Source: Lachnospiraceae bacterium (GTDB lineage: Bacteria; Bacillota; Clostridia; Lachnospirales; Lachnospiraceae). From it: 13,508 bases of DNA. Made by a program: the position numbers and the translations under genes. Under the pieces are notes generated by a model. That model saw only the letters and a program-made list of their open reading frames with translations, was not told where the DNA came from and did not search any database. Positions 7,708-13,508 of this stretch are shown piece by piece (position 1 is the stretch's first letter; every line of letters starts with the position of its first letter). The stretch spans positions 1 through 13,508 of the forward strand of contig CAAGSD010000124.1 in the NCBI GenBank assembly GCA_900772845.1. Direction: 5' to 3'.

Positions 7708-7965
7708 CTAGAGATTCTCGCGGAAAAACTTCTGAAGCTCCGCTGCTGCGGTATCTTCATCCGCTCCTTCTATCGTGACTTCCACATTGTCTCCTCGCTT
7801 CACACCCATTCCCATGATTGCCATCAGCTTGACTGCTGCAGCTGATTTTCCATTACAGGAAATAGTCACTGCGCTCTGATACTTTTTCGCTTCCTTGGTC
7901 AGCATTCCCGCAGGACGCGCATGCAGACCATTTTCATCTTTAATAATGTAGCTGAACTGTTTCAT
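7708..7965 (-). CDS. ptsH: HPr phosphocarrier protein, lysine at the usual Ser46 position
   Basis: This 85-residue phosphocarrier moves phosphate from EI to EIIA. The phosphorylated histidine is in GLHARPAG and becomes His15, as in other HPr proteins, if the ATG at 7963-7965 is used. That start is 10 bases after GGGAGG, whereas the ATG at 7972-7974 leaves almost no spacing, so the shorter form is preferred. The regulatory region reads CNGKSAAAVKLMAIMGMGVKRGD. Aligned without gaps to Bacillus HPr (NGKTVNLKSIMGVMSLG), the HPr-kinase target Ser46 is replaced by Lys46. Phosphotransfer should work, but Ser46-P dependent catabolite repression through CcpA should not. It is the first gene of the nag operon, with a leader of about 80 bases. 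Confidence 0.92.
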   Translation of the reverse strand: MKQFSYIIKDENGLHARPAGMLTKEAKKYQSAVTISCNGKSAAAVKLMAIMGMGVKRGDNVEVTIEGADEDTAAAELQKFFRENL

Positions 7966-8054
7966 CGACAACATTCCTCCCTATTTTATATTTCTTGCTT
8001 TATTTATGTAGCATATTGTACAGTCTTACTGCCTTCACGGCTTATTATATATAC

Positions 8055-8083
8055 ATATTACCCATTTATTTATTGTTTGTCTA
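8055..8083 (-). promoter_or_regulatory. Candidate promoter of the ptsH-ptsI-nagBA-EIIA-nagE operon
   Basis: On the minus strand: TAGACA (revcomp of 8078-8083), a 17-bp spacer and TAATAT (revcomp of 8055-8060). Another -10 (TATAAT, revcomp of 8044-8049) lies close by but lacks a good -35. The rest of the 7966-8274 gap holds an 80-base leader with no clear riboswitch or antiterminator, an AT-rich upstream stretch (8095-8165), and the terminator of the next operon. I see no recognisable NagR operator. Confidence 0.5.
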
Positions 8084-8166
8084 CATCACTTTTGATAATT
8101 TGTATATTTTTGAACATTATCGTAAAATTTTGTAAACTTTTTAATAAAAAACTTGTAACTATATCT

Positions 8167-8198
8167 AAAAAAGGCACATCAGCCAAGCTGATGTGCCT
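8167..8198 (-). terminator. Strong intrinsic terminator of the ABC / dehydratase operon
   Basis: On the minus strand a 12-bp perfect stem (GGCACATCAGC core, 8173-8183 with 8187-8197, plus the 8172/8198 pair) closes a 3-base loop and is followed by six T residues (revcomp of 8167-8172). It lies about 75 bases after the stop of the dehydratase gene and insulates the ptsH operon from it. There is no T-run on the plus strand, so direction is clear. Confidence 0.93.
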
Positions 8199-8274
8199 GT
8201 ATCGGTATCTCGCATTTTCATTCGTGTCAGAACAGATCAGGCGTCAGGATGACCGCCGGGGTCTGTGTGATGAT

Positions 8275-9489
8275 TTACGGTCTTACGGGAGTGCCATCGG
8301 GAAGTCTGGAGAAGAGCCAGCTATGATCCATTTGGACCTCCGGATATTTCAGTGCTTCCTTCTCATCGAAGTCCACACCGATGCCGGGCTTATCATTCAC
8401 ATAAGCATAACCGTTCTTTACTACCGGGCAGCCGGGGAATACTGCCTGCTCTTCTTCGGAGAATCCGGAGAACTCCTGGATTCCGAAGTTATGGCAGTTG
8501 AGATCCAGATGCATCTGCGCAGCCATACCGATGGGAGACAGGTCATTGGGGCCGTGCCATGCAGTTCTTACTCCATAGGCTTCACAATAGTGTGCAAGCT
8601 TTCTCGCAGGAGTGATTCCACCGATATCGCTTAAATGAACACGGATAAAATCGATCCATTGATTCTGTACTAACGGCTTCCACTCCGTAGGATTGGTGAA
8701 CAGCTCGCCCATTGCCAGCGGCAGGGTGGTGTGTTCACGCAGGGTCTTGAAGAATTCATCATATTCCGGTGCCAGCGAATCCTCCAGGAAGAAGAGCTTG
8801 TACTGCTCCAGTTCTTTGGCAAATTCTATGGTCTGCGCCAGGGACAGACGTTCATGCACATCATGCATCACTTCCACGCCCCATCCGATATCGGCTCTCA
8901 CCTTGTCAAACAGATGATATACGCTGTTCATATACATTCTGGGATCAAAATATGCTCCTTCCGGTGCATTTTCCGGCTTTACTATGCTCTGACATTTGCC
9001 GCCGAAATTGCCGCCGTAGGTACCCATATGACAGCGGATATAACGATAGCCTTCTTCCATGTACTTCTGGATACACTCTTCTACTTCTTCCACAGAGCCG
9101 CCGTCTGCATGACGATATACTGTGATTCCTTCTCTGCACTTACCGCCTAACAGACTATACATCGGCATTCCTGCCATTTTACCCTTAATATCCCAAAGTG
9201 CTTCATCCACACCGGAAATGGCATTGTTCAGTACCGGGCCGTTTCTCCAGTAAGAACTGCCCATCATGGTCTGCCACAAGCCTTCAATGTCCTCTACCGG
9301 TCTGCCCTTCAGCATGGGAGCCAGGTACTCTTCGATGGCCGTTACCACAGCCTTATGCCTCCAGGTGAAAGTCGCACAGCCATAACCATATAATTCAGGC
9401 TCTGAGGTCTCTACTTTTACTACCACCAGATTAATATTTCTAGGTGCCGTTACGAACACCTTGATGTCACGGATCGTAATATGTTCCAT
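8275..9489 (-). CDS. Enolase-superfamily sugar-acid dehydratase, ManD/RspA subgroup
   Basis: This is a 404-residue cytoplasmic enzyme of the mandelate racemase/muconate lactonizing group. The N-terminal capping domain (about 1-120) includes WRNGPVLNNAISGVDEALWDIKGK, and the barrel carries the Mg ligands Asp210 (VMHDVHERL), Glu236 (FFLEDSL) and Glu262 (MGELFTNP). Catalytic His212 follows Asp210 with one residue between, the mark of the D-mannonate dehydratase subgroup, and the positions coincide with those of characterised ManD. His312 (WHGPNDLSPIG) and Glu339 (IQEFSGFSEEEQAVFPG) also fit. Known members dehydrate D-mannonate and/or D-gluconate to 2-keto-3-deoxygluconate, some only weakly, so the substrate here is unproven. 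GAGGAGG precedes the ATG. It is the last gene of the operon, 21 bases after an ABC permease, so the transported compound is probably its substrate or a precursor. Confidence 0.87.
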   Translation of the reverse strand: MEHITIRDIKVFVTAPRNINLVVVKVETSEPELYGYGCATFTWRHKAVVTAIEEYLAPMLKGRPVEDIEGLWQTMMGSSYWRNGPVLNNAISGVDEALWDIKGKMAGMPMYSLLGGKCREGITVYRHADGGSVEEVEECIQKYMEEGYRYIRCHMGTYGGNFGGKCQSIVKPENAPEGAYFDPRMYMNSVYHLFDKVRADIGWGVEVMHDVHERLSLAQTIEFAKELEQYKLFFLEDSLAPEYDEFFKTLREHTTLPLAMGELFTNPTEWKPLVQNQWIDFIRVHLSDIGGITPARKLAHYCEAYGVRTAWHGPNDLSPIGMAAQMHLDLNCHNFGIQEFSGFSEEEQAVFPGCPVVKNGYAYVNDKPGIGVDFDEKEALKYPEVQMDHSWLFSRLPDGTPVRP

Positions 9490-9510
9490 TCTTATTTCCT
9501 CCTCATATGC

Positions 9511-10353
9511 TCAGCTTTTTACAGCGCCGCCGGTCATTCCGGCGATAAAATATTTCTGGAAGCATACGAACAATATTACCAGAGGGAGACTGGATACTGT
9601 CGATGCTGCCATCAGATCGTTCCATTTGATCTGATACTGGGAATTCAGAGCGACAATACCTACGGTCAATGTCTTCAGAGAATCCTTGGATACCAGTACG
9701 GAAGAGTACATATATTCATTCCAGCCATTGAACAGCACGAACATTGCCACTGCCGCAATACCGGGAAGGATCAAAGGGAGAATGATCTTCCGGAAAATGC
9801 AGAAGCTGGAGGCTCCGTCCACTCTCGCTGCCTCATCAAGCTCTATGGGCACTGTCTTGAAATACGATACCAGCATCCATGTGCTGAATGCTACATTGGT
9901 GGCTGCGTATACGACGATCAGGCCTAATAACGTGTTGGTCAGATGATACTTGGAAAGTACTGCATAGAAAGGTACTACCAGCATAACACTGGGAAACATC
10001 TGCGTGATCAGCAGGAAATTCAAAAGCTGCTTACGTCCCTTGAATTTGAACCGTGTGATCCCATATCCTGCCAGACAGGCGCATGCCACACAGATGACCA
10101 TGGCTGCCAGACAGGTGATCAGACTGTTCACCGTCATTTTACCAAAGTTATAGGTGCTGAAGAATTTATGAAAAGACTCCAGCGAGAACGGATCCGGAAG
10201 CCACTTCGGATTCGGATAGTAGGTCTGTGCCTCTGTCTTGAATGCCGTGGACAGCATCCACAATACAGGGATCACGATAAATGCCGCCAACAGGATCAGA
10301 ATTACATACGTCAGGATCGTATCAAGTTTTTTTCTACGTGTTTTATTCATCAT
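9511..10353 (-). CDS. CUT1-family carbohydrate ABC transporter permease (MalG type)
   Basis: This is a 280-residue inner permease subunit. The N-terminal membrane helix spans about residues 13-34, with five further hydrophobic segments (about 76-97, 110-130, 140-163, 197-210 and 255-272). The cytoplasmic EAA loop that contacts the ATPase is at 171-190 (ELDEAARVDGASSFCIFRKI), followed by LPLILPG. The C-terminus IAGMTGGAVKS is the usual MalG-type ending. The ATG (10351-10353, or the adjacent ATG at 10348) overlaps the end of the other permease gene by 11 bases, so the two are translationally coupled and probably form a heterodimer. No ATPase is encoded here; a shared MsmX-type ATPase elsewhere is expected. 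Confidence 0.93.
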   Translation of the reverse strand: MMNKTRRKKLDTILTYVILILLAAFIVIPVLWMLSTAFKTEAQTYYPNPKWLPDPFSLESFHKFFSTYNFGKMTVNSLITCLAAMVICVACACLAGYGITRFKFKGRKQLLNFLLITQMFPSVMLVVPFYAVLSKYHLTNTLLGLIVVYAATNVAFSTWMLVSYFKTVPIELDEAARVDGASSFCIFRKIILPLILPGIAAVAMFVLFNGWNEYMYSSVLVSKDSLKTLTVGIVALNSQYQIKWNDLMAASTVSSLPLVILFVCFQKYFIAGMTGGAVKS

Positions 10354-11236
10354 CCTTCATCACCACCTTACTTACCAGATTGATCAGATAACAGATCACA
10401 AATACCAGGATACCCCAGGCAGATGCCTTGCCGAAACGCAGATCATTGAATGCCGTACCATAAATACTCAGGCTGATCAGGCTGGTCGCAGTGCCAGGGC
10501 CTCCGGCTGTCATGGTGTATACCAGTGTATACTGCTTGAACCACCATACGCAGTCCAGGATCAGGACGGTTGTCAGGATCGGCTTCAATGCCGGCAGTGT
10601 GATATATCTGAACTGCTTCCATCTTCCTGCGCCATCCAGCTCCGCTGCTTCATAATAATCCTTTGAAATACTCTGCAGTCCTGCAAGGATCATGGTCATT
10701 ACCAGGGGAAATCCTTTCCAGATACATACGAATACGACCGAAGGGAAGGCAAGCTCCTTACTTCCCAGCCATGACAGATTCGTGCTGATCACTCCCAGGC
10801 TTCTGAGGATGCTGTTCATGATACCGTACATGGGATTCATGATCCAGGTAAACAATAATGCCACCACTGCTTCCGGGAAAAACCAGGGAAGCATGAAAAT
10901 CACACGGAATATGGTTCTCCCCCTGAACTCCCTGTTCAGCAGACTCGCCAGAATAAATCCCAGAATGAAATGTCCCGCTACTACCAGTACCATGAATCCC
11001 AACGTCAGCAGAACCGACTGATAGAATTCCGGCTCCGTGAATGCAGCCATATAATATTTCAGTCCCACGAACTTCCATTTTGTTACCAGGTTCGTATTGA
11101 AGAAACTGATATAGAAGCCGTACAGCATAGGATATAGAATCAACGCTCCCATCATCAGCACGATGGGGAAGGAGAATAAGTATCCGTCATACTGGTATTT
11201 GATCTTACTCTTTTTGCCGGTTTTCTTTCCCAACAT
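10343..11236 (-). CDS. CUT1-family carbohydrate ABC transporter permease (MalF type)
   Basis: This is a 297-residue membrane subunit and the partner of the following permease. A basic N-terminus (MLGKKTGKKSKIKYQ) precedes helix 1 (about 19-41). FVGLKYYMAAFTEPEFYQSV leads to further helices near 74-100, 110-133, 163-185, 217-233 and 270-290. The EAA loop is at 194-215 (YYEAAELDGAGRWKQFRYI) and is followed by TLPALKP. The segment GGPGTATSLISLSIYGTAF is typical of sugar permeases of this class. AAAAGGAGGG precedes the ATG. It lies 64 bases after the binding-protein gene, with a hairpin in the gap. Class assignment is firm; the sugar is not determined. Confidence 0.93.
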   Translation of the reverse strand: MLGKKTGKKSKIKYQYDGYLFSFPIVLMMGALILYPMLYGFYISFFNTNLVTKWKFVGLKYYMAAFTEPEFYQSVLLTLGFMVLVVAGHFILGFILASLLNREFRGRTIFRVIFMLPWFFPEAVVALLFTWIMNPMYGIMNSILRSLGVISTNLSWLGSKELAFPSVVFVCIWKGFPLVMTMILAGLQSISKDYYEAAELDGAGRWKQFRYITLPALKPILTTVLILDCVWWFKQYTLVYTMTAGGPGTATSLISLSIYGTAFNDLRFGKASAWGILVFVICYLINLVSKVVMKDDE

Positions 11237-11259
11237 TTCCGGTTTCCCTCCTTTTGATA

Positions 11260-11287
11260 ATTCCCAGAGTCCAAAGGCTCCGGGAAT
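11260..11287 (-). other. Intercistronic stem-loop between binding-protein and permease genes
   Basis: ATTCCC (11260-11265) pairs with GGGAAT (11282-11287). Inside this, 11266-11269 pairs with 11278-11281 (one G-U pair in the minus-strand RNA), then a one-base bulge and CC/GG around a 3-base loop. No T-run follows on the minus strand. Such hairpins after a binding-protein gene commonly protect its mRNA or partly stop transcription, so that binding protein exceeds permease. Confidence 0.65.
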
Positions 11288-11300
11288 CTGTCACTTACTC

Positions 11301-12668
11301 TTAGTTATAGTCTTCCATAAGTTCATTTACAGCTTTTTCCAGATCAGCAACTGCCTGATCATTGGTCTTCTCCTTGGAAAATACTGCTGCGTATGCATCA
11401 CCCAGGGCACTCTTCAGTCCGCTGATACCTGCAAAGCTTACGGTAGGACGGCATCCGTCTGCAATCTGCTGCAGATAACCCGCATAATCGTCACCGGTGA
11501 TGTAGTCAGCCTTCTGTCCCTCTACCGTGGAAGGGATCTTACCACTGCTCTGCCAGAACATCATCTGATCATCATGCTCTATGAAGAAACGGAGATAATC
11601 AATGGATGCTGCAGCCTCTTCATCGGTAGCATAAGCGCTGACTGCATAACCCTCTGTACCTAACATGGTTCCGGGATAATCTCCGGGAAGCTTGAAGGAT
11701 CCTAACTTACCCTTCAGGTCGGGGTTGTTCGCATAAGCAACACCCAGTGCATTGGAACCGGTCATGAACATGCTGGTATAACCCATTGCGAAATAGTTTG
11801 CTGCAGTAGGATAATCTACTTCGGTGATGCCGATAGGAACGATTCCATCGTTATTCATCTGGGTCCATTTTGCAAAAGCGTCGGTAAAGGTCTTATTGTC
11901 AGCTTTCAGATCGGTGCTGAAGTCGCCGTCTTCACCGGTCACACAGTTCACACCGTTAGACCACAGATAAGACATGAAACGGCTCTGTCCGGAAGAGTTG
12001 TTGGAGCCTACCATACCGAAGCCCCACTGGTCAACCTCACCGTCACCGTTGGAATCCTTAGTCAGTGCCTTCGCACAGTCAACGAACTCATCCCAGGTAG
12101 TGGGAATCGTAAGACCTGCCTCTTCAAAACGATCCTTTCTATAAATAATAGCCTGAGGCTGTATTGCTATAGGAAAGTATACGATCTTGTCATCCAGTTT
12201 ACAGGAATCCAGTACACCGTTGGCAAATTCTCCTGCCAAGTCATCGGAGATCAGGCCGGTCAGATCTCTGGTCAGTCCCAGATCATACAACGTAGCAACT
12301 GCATCTGCCGATGTCATAAAGATTTGAGGAAGGTCTTCCGGGGTAGTTGCCATAGCGGACAGCTTTGTGTAGATGTCATTGGTACTGATCGCCTGGATCT
12401 CTATCTTCACATTGGGATGCTCTTTCATATATTCCTCTGCGTAGGAATATACATACTGTCCGTGAGGATCCTCACCTGCGTATCCACACAATACAGTCAG
12501 CTTAACATCTCCGATGCTGTCAACATCTGTTGTTGCAGCAGCTGTTACTGCCTCTGAACCGGCCCCGGCTGCTGTTGTATTCTCGTCTGTGGATGCTCCA
12601 CATCCGGTCAGTGATGCTACCGTAAAGATAGCTGCAAGGGCAGCGGCTAAAATTTTCTTCTTTATCAT
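11301..12668 (-). CDS. CUT1-family sugar-binding lipoprotein of the ABC transporter
   Basis: This is a 455-residue extracellular solute-binding protein, family 1 (MalE-like). Signal MIKKKILAAALAAIFTVA leads to lipobox LTGC with Cys23, then an Ala/Thr-rich tether (about 24-50). The binding fold begins at KLTVLCGYAGED and shows EEYMKEHPNVKIEIQ, LPQIFMTSADAVATLYDLG, FPIAIQPQAIIYRKDRFEEAG and TTWDEFVDCAKALT. KDSNGDGEVDQWGFG (204-218) is the acidic loop usual in this family. GTEGYAVSA and a C-terminal helix bundle follow. A strong ribosome site AAGGAGGAG precedes the ATG. It is the first gene of the operon, with a promoter region at about 12730-12757. It would capture the sugar and deliver it to the two permeases; the sequence does not reveal the ligand. 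Confidence 0.94.
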   Translation of the reverse strand: MIKKKILAAALAAIFTVASLTGCGASTDENTTAAGAGSEAVTAAATTDVDSIGDVKLTVLCGYAGEDPHGQYVYSYAEEYMKEHPNVKIEIQAISTNDIYTKLSAMATTPEDLPQIFMTSADAVATLYDLGLTRDLTGLISDDLAGEFANGVLDSCKLDDKIVYFPIAIQPQAIIYRKDRFEEAGLTIPTTWDEFVDCAKALTKDSNGDGEVDQWGFGMVGSNNSSGQSRFMSYLWSNGVNCVTGEDGDFSTDLKADNKTFTDAFAKWTQMNNDGIVPIGITEVDYPTAANYFAMGYTSMFMTGSNALGVAYANNPDLKGKLGSFKLPGDYPGTMLGTEGYAVSAYATDEEAAASIDYLRFFIEHDDQMMFWQSSGKIPSTVEGQKADYITGDDYAGYLQQIADGCRPTVSFAGISGLKSALGDAYAAVFSKEKTNDQAVADLEKAVNELMEDYN

Positions 12669-12703
12669 AAAAGTAACTCCTCCTTAATCATCTCATCTGT
12701 TAC

Positions 12704-12717
12704 GTACCGGCCGGTAC
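12704..12717. promoter_or_regulatory. Perfect 14-bp palindrome, candidate operator of the ABC operon
   Basis: GTACCGGCCGGTAC reads the same on both strands. It lies between the candidate -10 (12733-12738) and the start codon at 12668, roughly +10 to +23 of the transcript, where a repressor would block elongation. As RNA it could form only a 5-bp stem with a 4-base loop. AraC proteins usually bind direct repeats, so a second, dimeric regulator may be involved. Confidence 0.45.
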
Positions 12718-12729
12718 CTTTCTGATGGT

Positions 12730-12757
12730 CTTATCATAGCATAAGTGTTTTGGTCAA
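12730..12757 (-). promoter_or_regulatory. Candidate promoter of the sugar ABC / dehydratase operon
   Basis: On the minus strand, TTGACC (revcomp of 12752-12757) is followed 16 bp later by GATAAG (revcomp of 12730-12735). The overlapping TGCTATGAT (revcomp of 12733-12741) is a good extended -10 but stands only 13 bp from TTGACC. Either version starts transcription about 50-60 bases before the binding-protein ATG. A weak core promoter of this kind fits control by an activator such as the AraC protein upstream. Confidence 0.5.
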
Positions 12758-12769
12758 TCTGTATAGGTT

Positions 12770-12784
12770 TTTGTCCGTTTTCAT
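12770..12784 (-). promoter_or_regulatory. cre-like catabolite box (weak)
   Basis: The minus strand reads ATGAAAACGGACAAA, which matches the Bacillus cre pattern WTGNAANCGNWNNCW at all defined positions but one (A for the penultimate C). It lies just upstream of the candidate -35. A single short degenerate match can occur by chance. Confidence 0.25.
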
Positions 12785-12798
12785 CATTTTTTAGTCAG

Positions 12799-12830
12799 AA
12801 CGCCCGGAGTTTTAAAATACTCCGGGCGTT
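12799..12830. terminator. Hairpin after the AraC gene, probable terminator
   Basis: AACGCCCGGAGT (12799-12810) and ACTCCGGGCGTT (12819-12830) form a perfect 12-bp GC-rich stem with an 8-base loop, three bases after the regulator's stop codon. Its position suits a terminator of the minus-strand regulator gene. However, the T-run (TTTTGTT) is on the plus-strand side of the stem, and no T-run follows on the minus strand. It could therefore work better on antisense transcripts, or as a bidirectional element. Confidence 0.7.
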
Positions 12831-12833
12831 TTG

Positions 12834-13508
12834 TTATCTGGTCTGATGCAAATAATCTATTCTTTCTTTGCGATATTGTAACGGACTCATCTCCATGATC
12901 GTTTTAAATTGTCTTAGGAAAGTATTTACGCTGTCATAACCACACAAGGTGGCGATCGAAGTCACACTTTCACCGGTATTTTCCAGCAGTCTGGCTCCCT
13001 CACAGACCCGGACACTGTTAATATATTTTGTCAGCGGCTGTCCGACGCAGCGGCTGAATTCCTTACTGATCGTTACCGGATGCAGATAGAACTTATCACT
13101 CAGGCTGTTCAGATCCAGCGGTTCCTGATAATGCTCATCTATGTACTCCTTGATATCATACATCTGCCGACTCATGGATGAGGTCTCTTCCTCTCTCTTG
13201 CACAAGCCCCACTGCCGGTAGAGCAGGACTGCAATCTGCGTCACAATACTTCTCTCCATCGTCCCACGGAACGTCTGTCTCTGACGCTGCTCCTCATACA
13301 GATATTTTAACAGTTCTATCATCCTTGAGAATACGTCTGTGGGAACGTTCTTAAAATGCTGCACGAACTCCTCCGGGGAAGGTCCCTGCCATACCTTCAG
13401 CATATCTTCCCCCAGATTCAGTCTTCTGTAATAGGATGGATTCACTGCCAGACCATATCTGGCAAACGGCAGTCTGTCCATCCTCCGCATATGGGATTTT
13501 CTGGAGCC
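12834..13508 (-). CDS. AraC-family transcriptional regulator (N-terminus outside window)
   Basis: The frame is open through the window edge, so the 224 visible residues are the C-terminal part. The first ones (SRKSHMRRMDRLPFARYGLAVNPSYYRR) look like the end of the cupin-type sugar-sensing domain, so the internal ATG at 13488-13490 is probably not the true start. After a helical linker, the AraC DNA-binding domain runs from about residue 116 (MYDIKEYIDEHYQEPLDL). It contains the first helix-turn-helix (LNSLSDKFYLHPVTISKEFSRCVG), then YINSVRVCEGARLLENTGESV, the second helix-turn-helix (IATLCGYDSVNTFLRQFKTI) and the hallmark MSPLQYRKER. It sits immediately upstream of the ABC operon on the same strand, 165 bases away, the common arrangement for a local regulator of sugar uptake. 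Inducer unknown. Confidence 0.93.
   Translation of the reverse strand, partial: GSRKSHMRRMDRLPFARYGLAVNPSYYRRLNLGEDMLKVWQGPSPEEFVQHFKNVPTDVFSRMIELLKYLYEEQRQRQTFRGTMERSIVTQIAVLLYRQWGLCKREEETSSMSRQMYDIKEYIDEHYQEPLDLNSLSDKFYLHPVTISKEFSRCVGQPLTKYINSVRVCEGARLLENTGESVTSIATLCGYDSVNTFLRQFKTIMEMSPLQYRKERIDYLHQTR

Noticed and set aside
7966..7974. Longer HPr start three codons upstream
   Set aside because: The ribosome site would touch the start codon, while the ATG at 7965 has workable spacing and puts the active histidine at position 15 as in other HPr proteins.
7966..8165. Riboswitch or PTS antiterminator leader before ptsH
   Set aside because: The leader is about 80 bases and AT-rich, with only a 4-bp stem (CAGT/ACTG); there is no terminator/antiterminator pair or known riboswitch core.
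7921..8634. Long open frame on the plus strand spanning the intergenic region and the end of the dehydratase gene
   Set aside because: It has no ribosome site, runs through the ptsH start, an intergenic hairpin and antisense to a well-supported enzyme, and gives a low-complexity, Cys/Ile-rich translation with no family features.
1..13508. Mobile element, CRISPR array, toxin-antitoxin or phage remnant
   Set aside because: No transposase, integrase, regular repeat array, flanking duplication or small paired genes were seen; the genes form intact metabolic operons with consistent codon use by eye.

Overview
The window looks like chromosomal DNA of an anaerobic low-to-mid-GC Firmicute, most likely Lachnospiraceae or a related Clostridium. 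The grounds are strong GGAGG ribosome sites, AT-rich promoters, a CUT1 transporter without a local ATPase, a Gram-positive style PTS and the general protein character. Genus cannot be fixed from the sequence alone. Nearly everything is on the minus strand, so genes are transcribed from high to low coordinates. I saw no tRNA, rRNA, CRISPR array, insertion sequence, phage gene or attachment site.

Layout from low to high coordinates. (1) 1-333, minus: the N-terminal end of a PocR-type sensory-domain protein cut by the window edge. (2) 635-1474, plus: a lipoprotein resembling GH114 / endo-alpha-1,4-polygalactosaminidase, with its own promoter; it is the only plus-strand gene. (3) 1495-1935, minus: an orphan type IV pilin-like protein with a cysteine-rich tail and its own strong promoter. 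(4) 2141-7965, minus: a six-gene phosphotransferase operon transcribed ptsH - ptsI - nagB - nagA - EIIA - nagE(EIIBC). It holds both general PTS proteins, the sugar-specific permease parts and the two enzymes that turn GlcNAc-6-phosphate into fructose-6-phosphate. A candidate promoter lies at 8055-8083 and a terminator hairpin at 2071-2108. (5) 8275-12668, minus: a second operon encoding a sugar-binding lipoprotein, two CUT1 ABC permeases and an enolase-superfamily dehydratase of the ManD/RspA subgroup. It ends at a strong intrinsic terminator (8167-8198). (6) 12834-13508, minus: an AraC-family regulator, cut by the window edge, directly upstream of the ABC operon and probably its regulator.

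How the genes fit together. Region 4 is a complete route for GlcNAc. PEP phosphorylates EI, then HPr, then EIIA, then EIIB. EIIC imports GlcNAc as GlcNAc-6-P, NagA deacetylates it, and NagB deaminates and isomerises it to fructose-6-P and ammonia. Region 5 looks like uptake of an unknown sugar, oligosaccharide or sugar acid coupled to an acid-sugar dehydratase; no kinase or aldolase for the product is in the window. The GH114-like lipoprotein may act on an extracellular amino-sugar polymer, but its link to the GlcNAc operon is only proximity.

The points most worth following are the HPr with lysine at the regulatory Ser46 position, the cysteine-tailed orphan pilin, the uncertain substrate of the ManD/ABC locus, and a perfect 14-bp palindrome just downstream of that operon's promoter. 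I found no convincing novel defence or mobile system; the window is mostly well-formed metabolic DNA.
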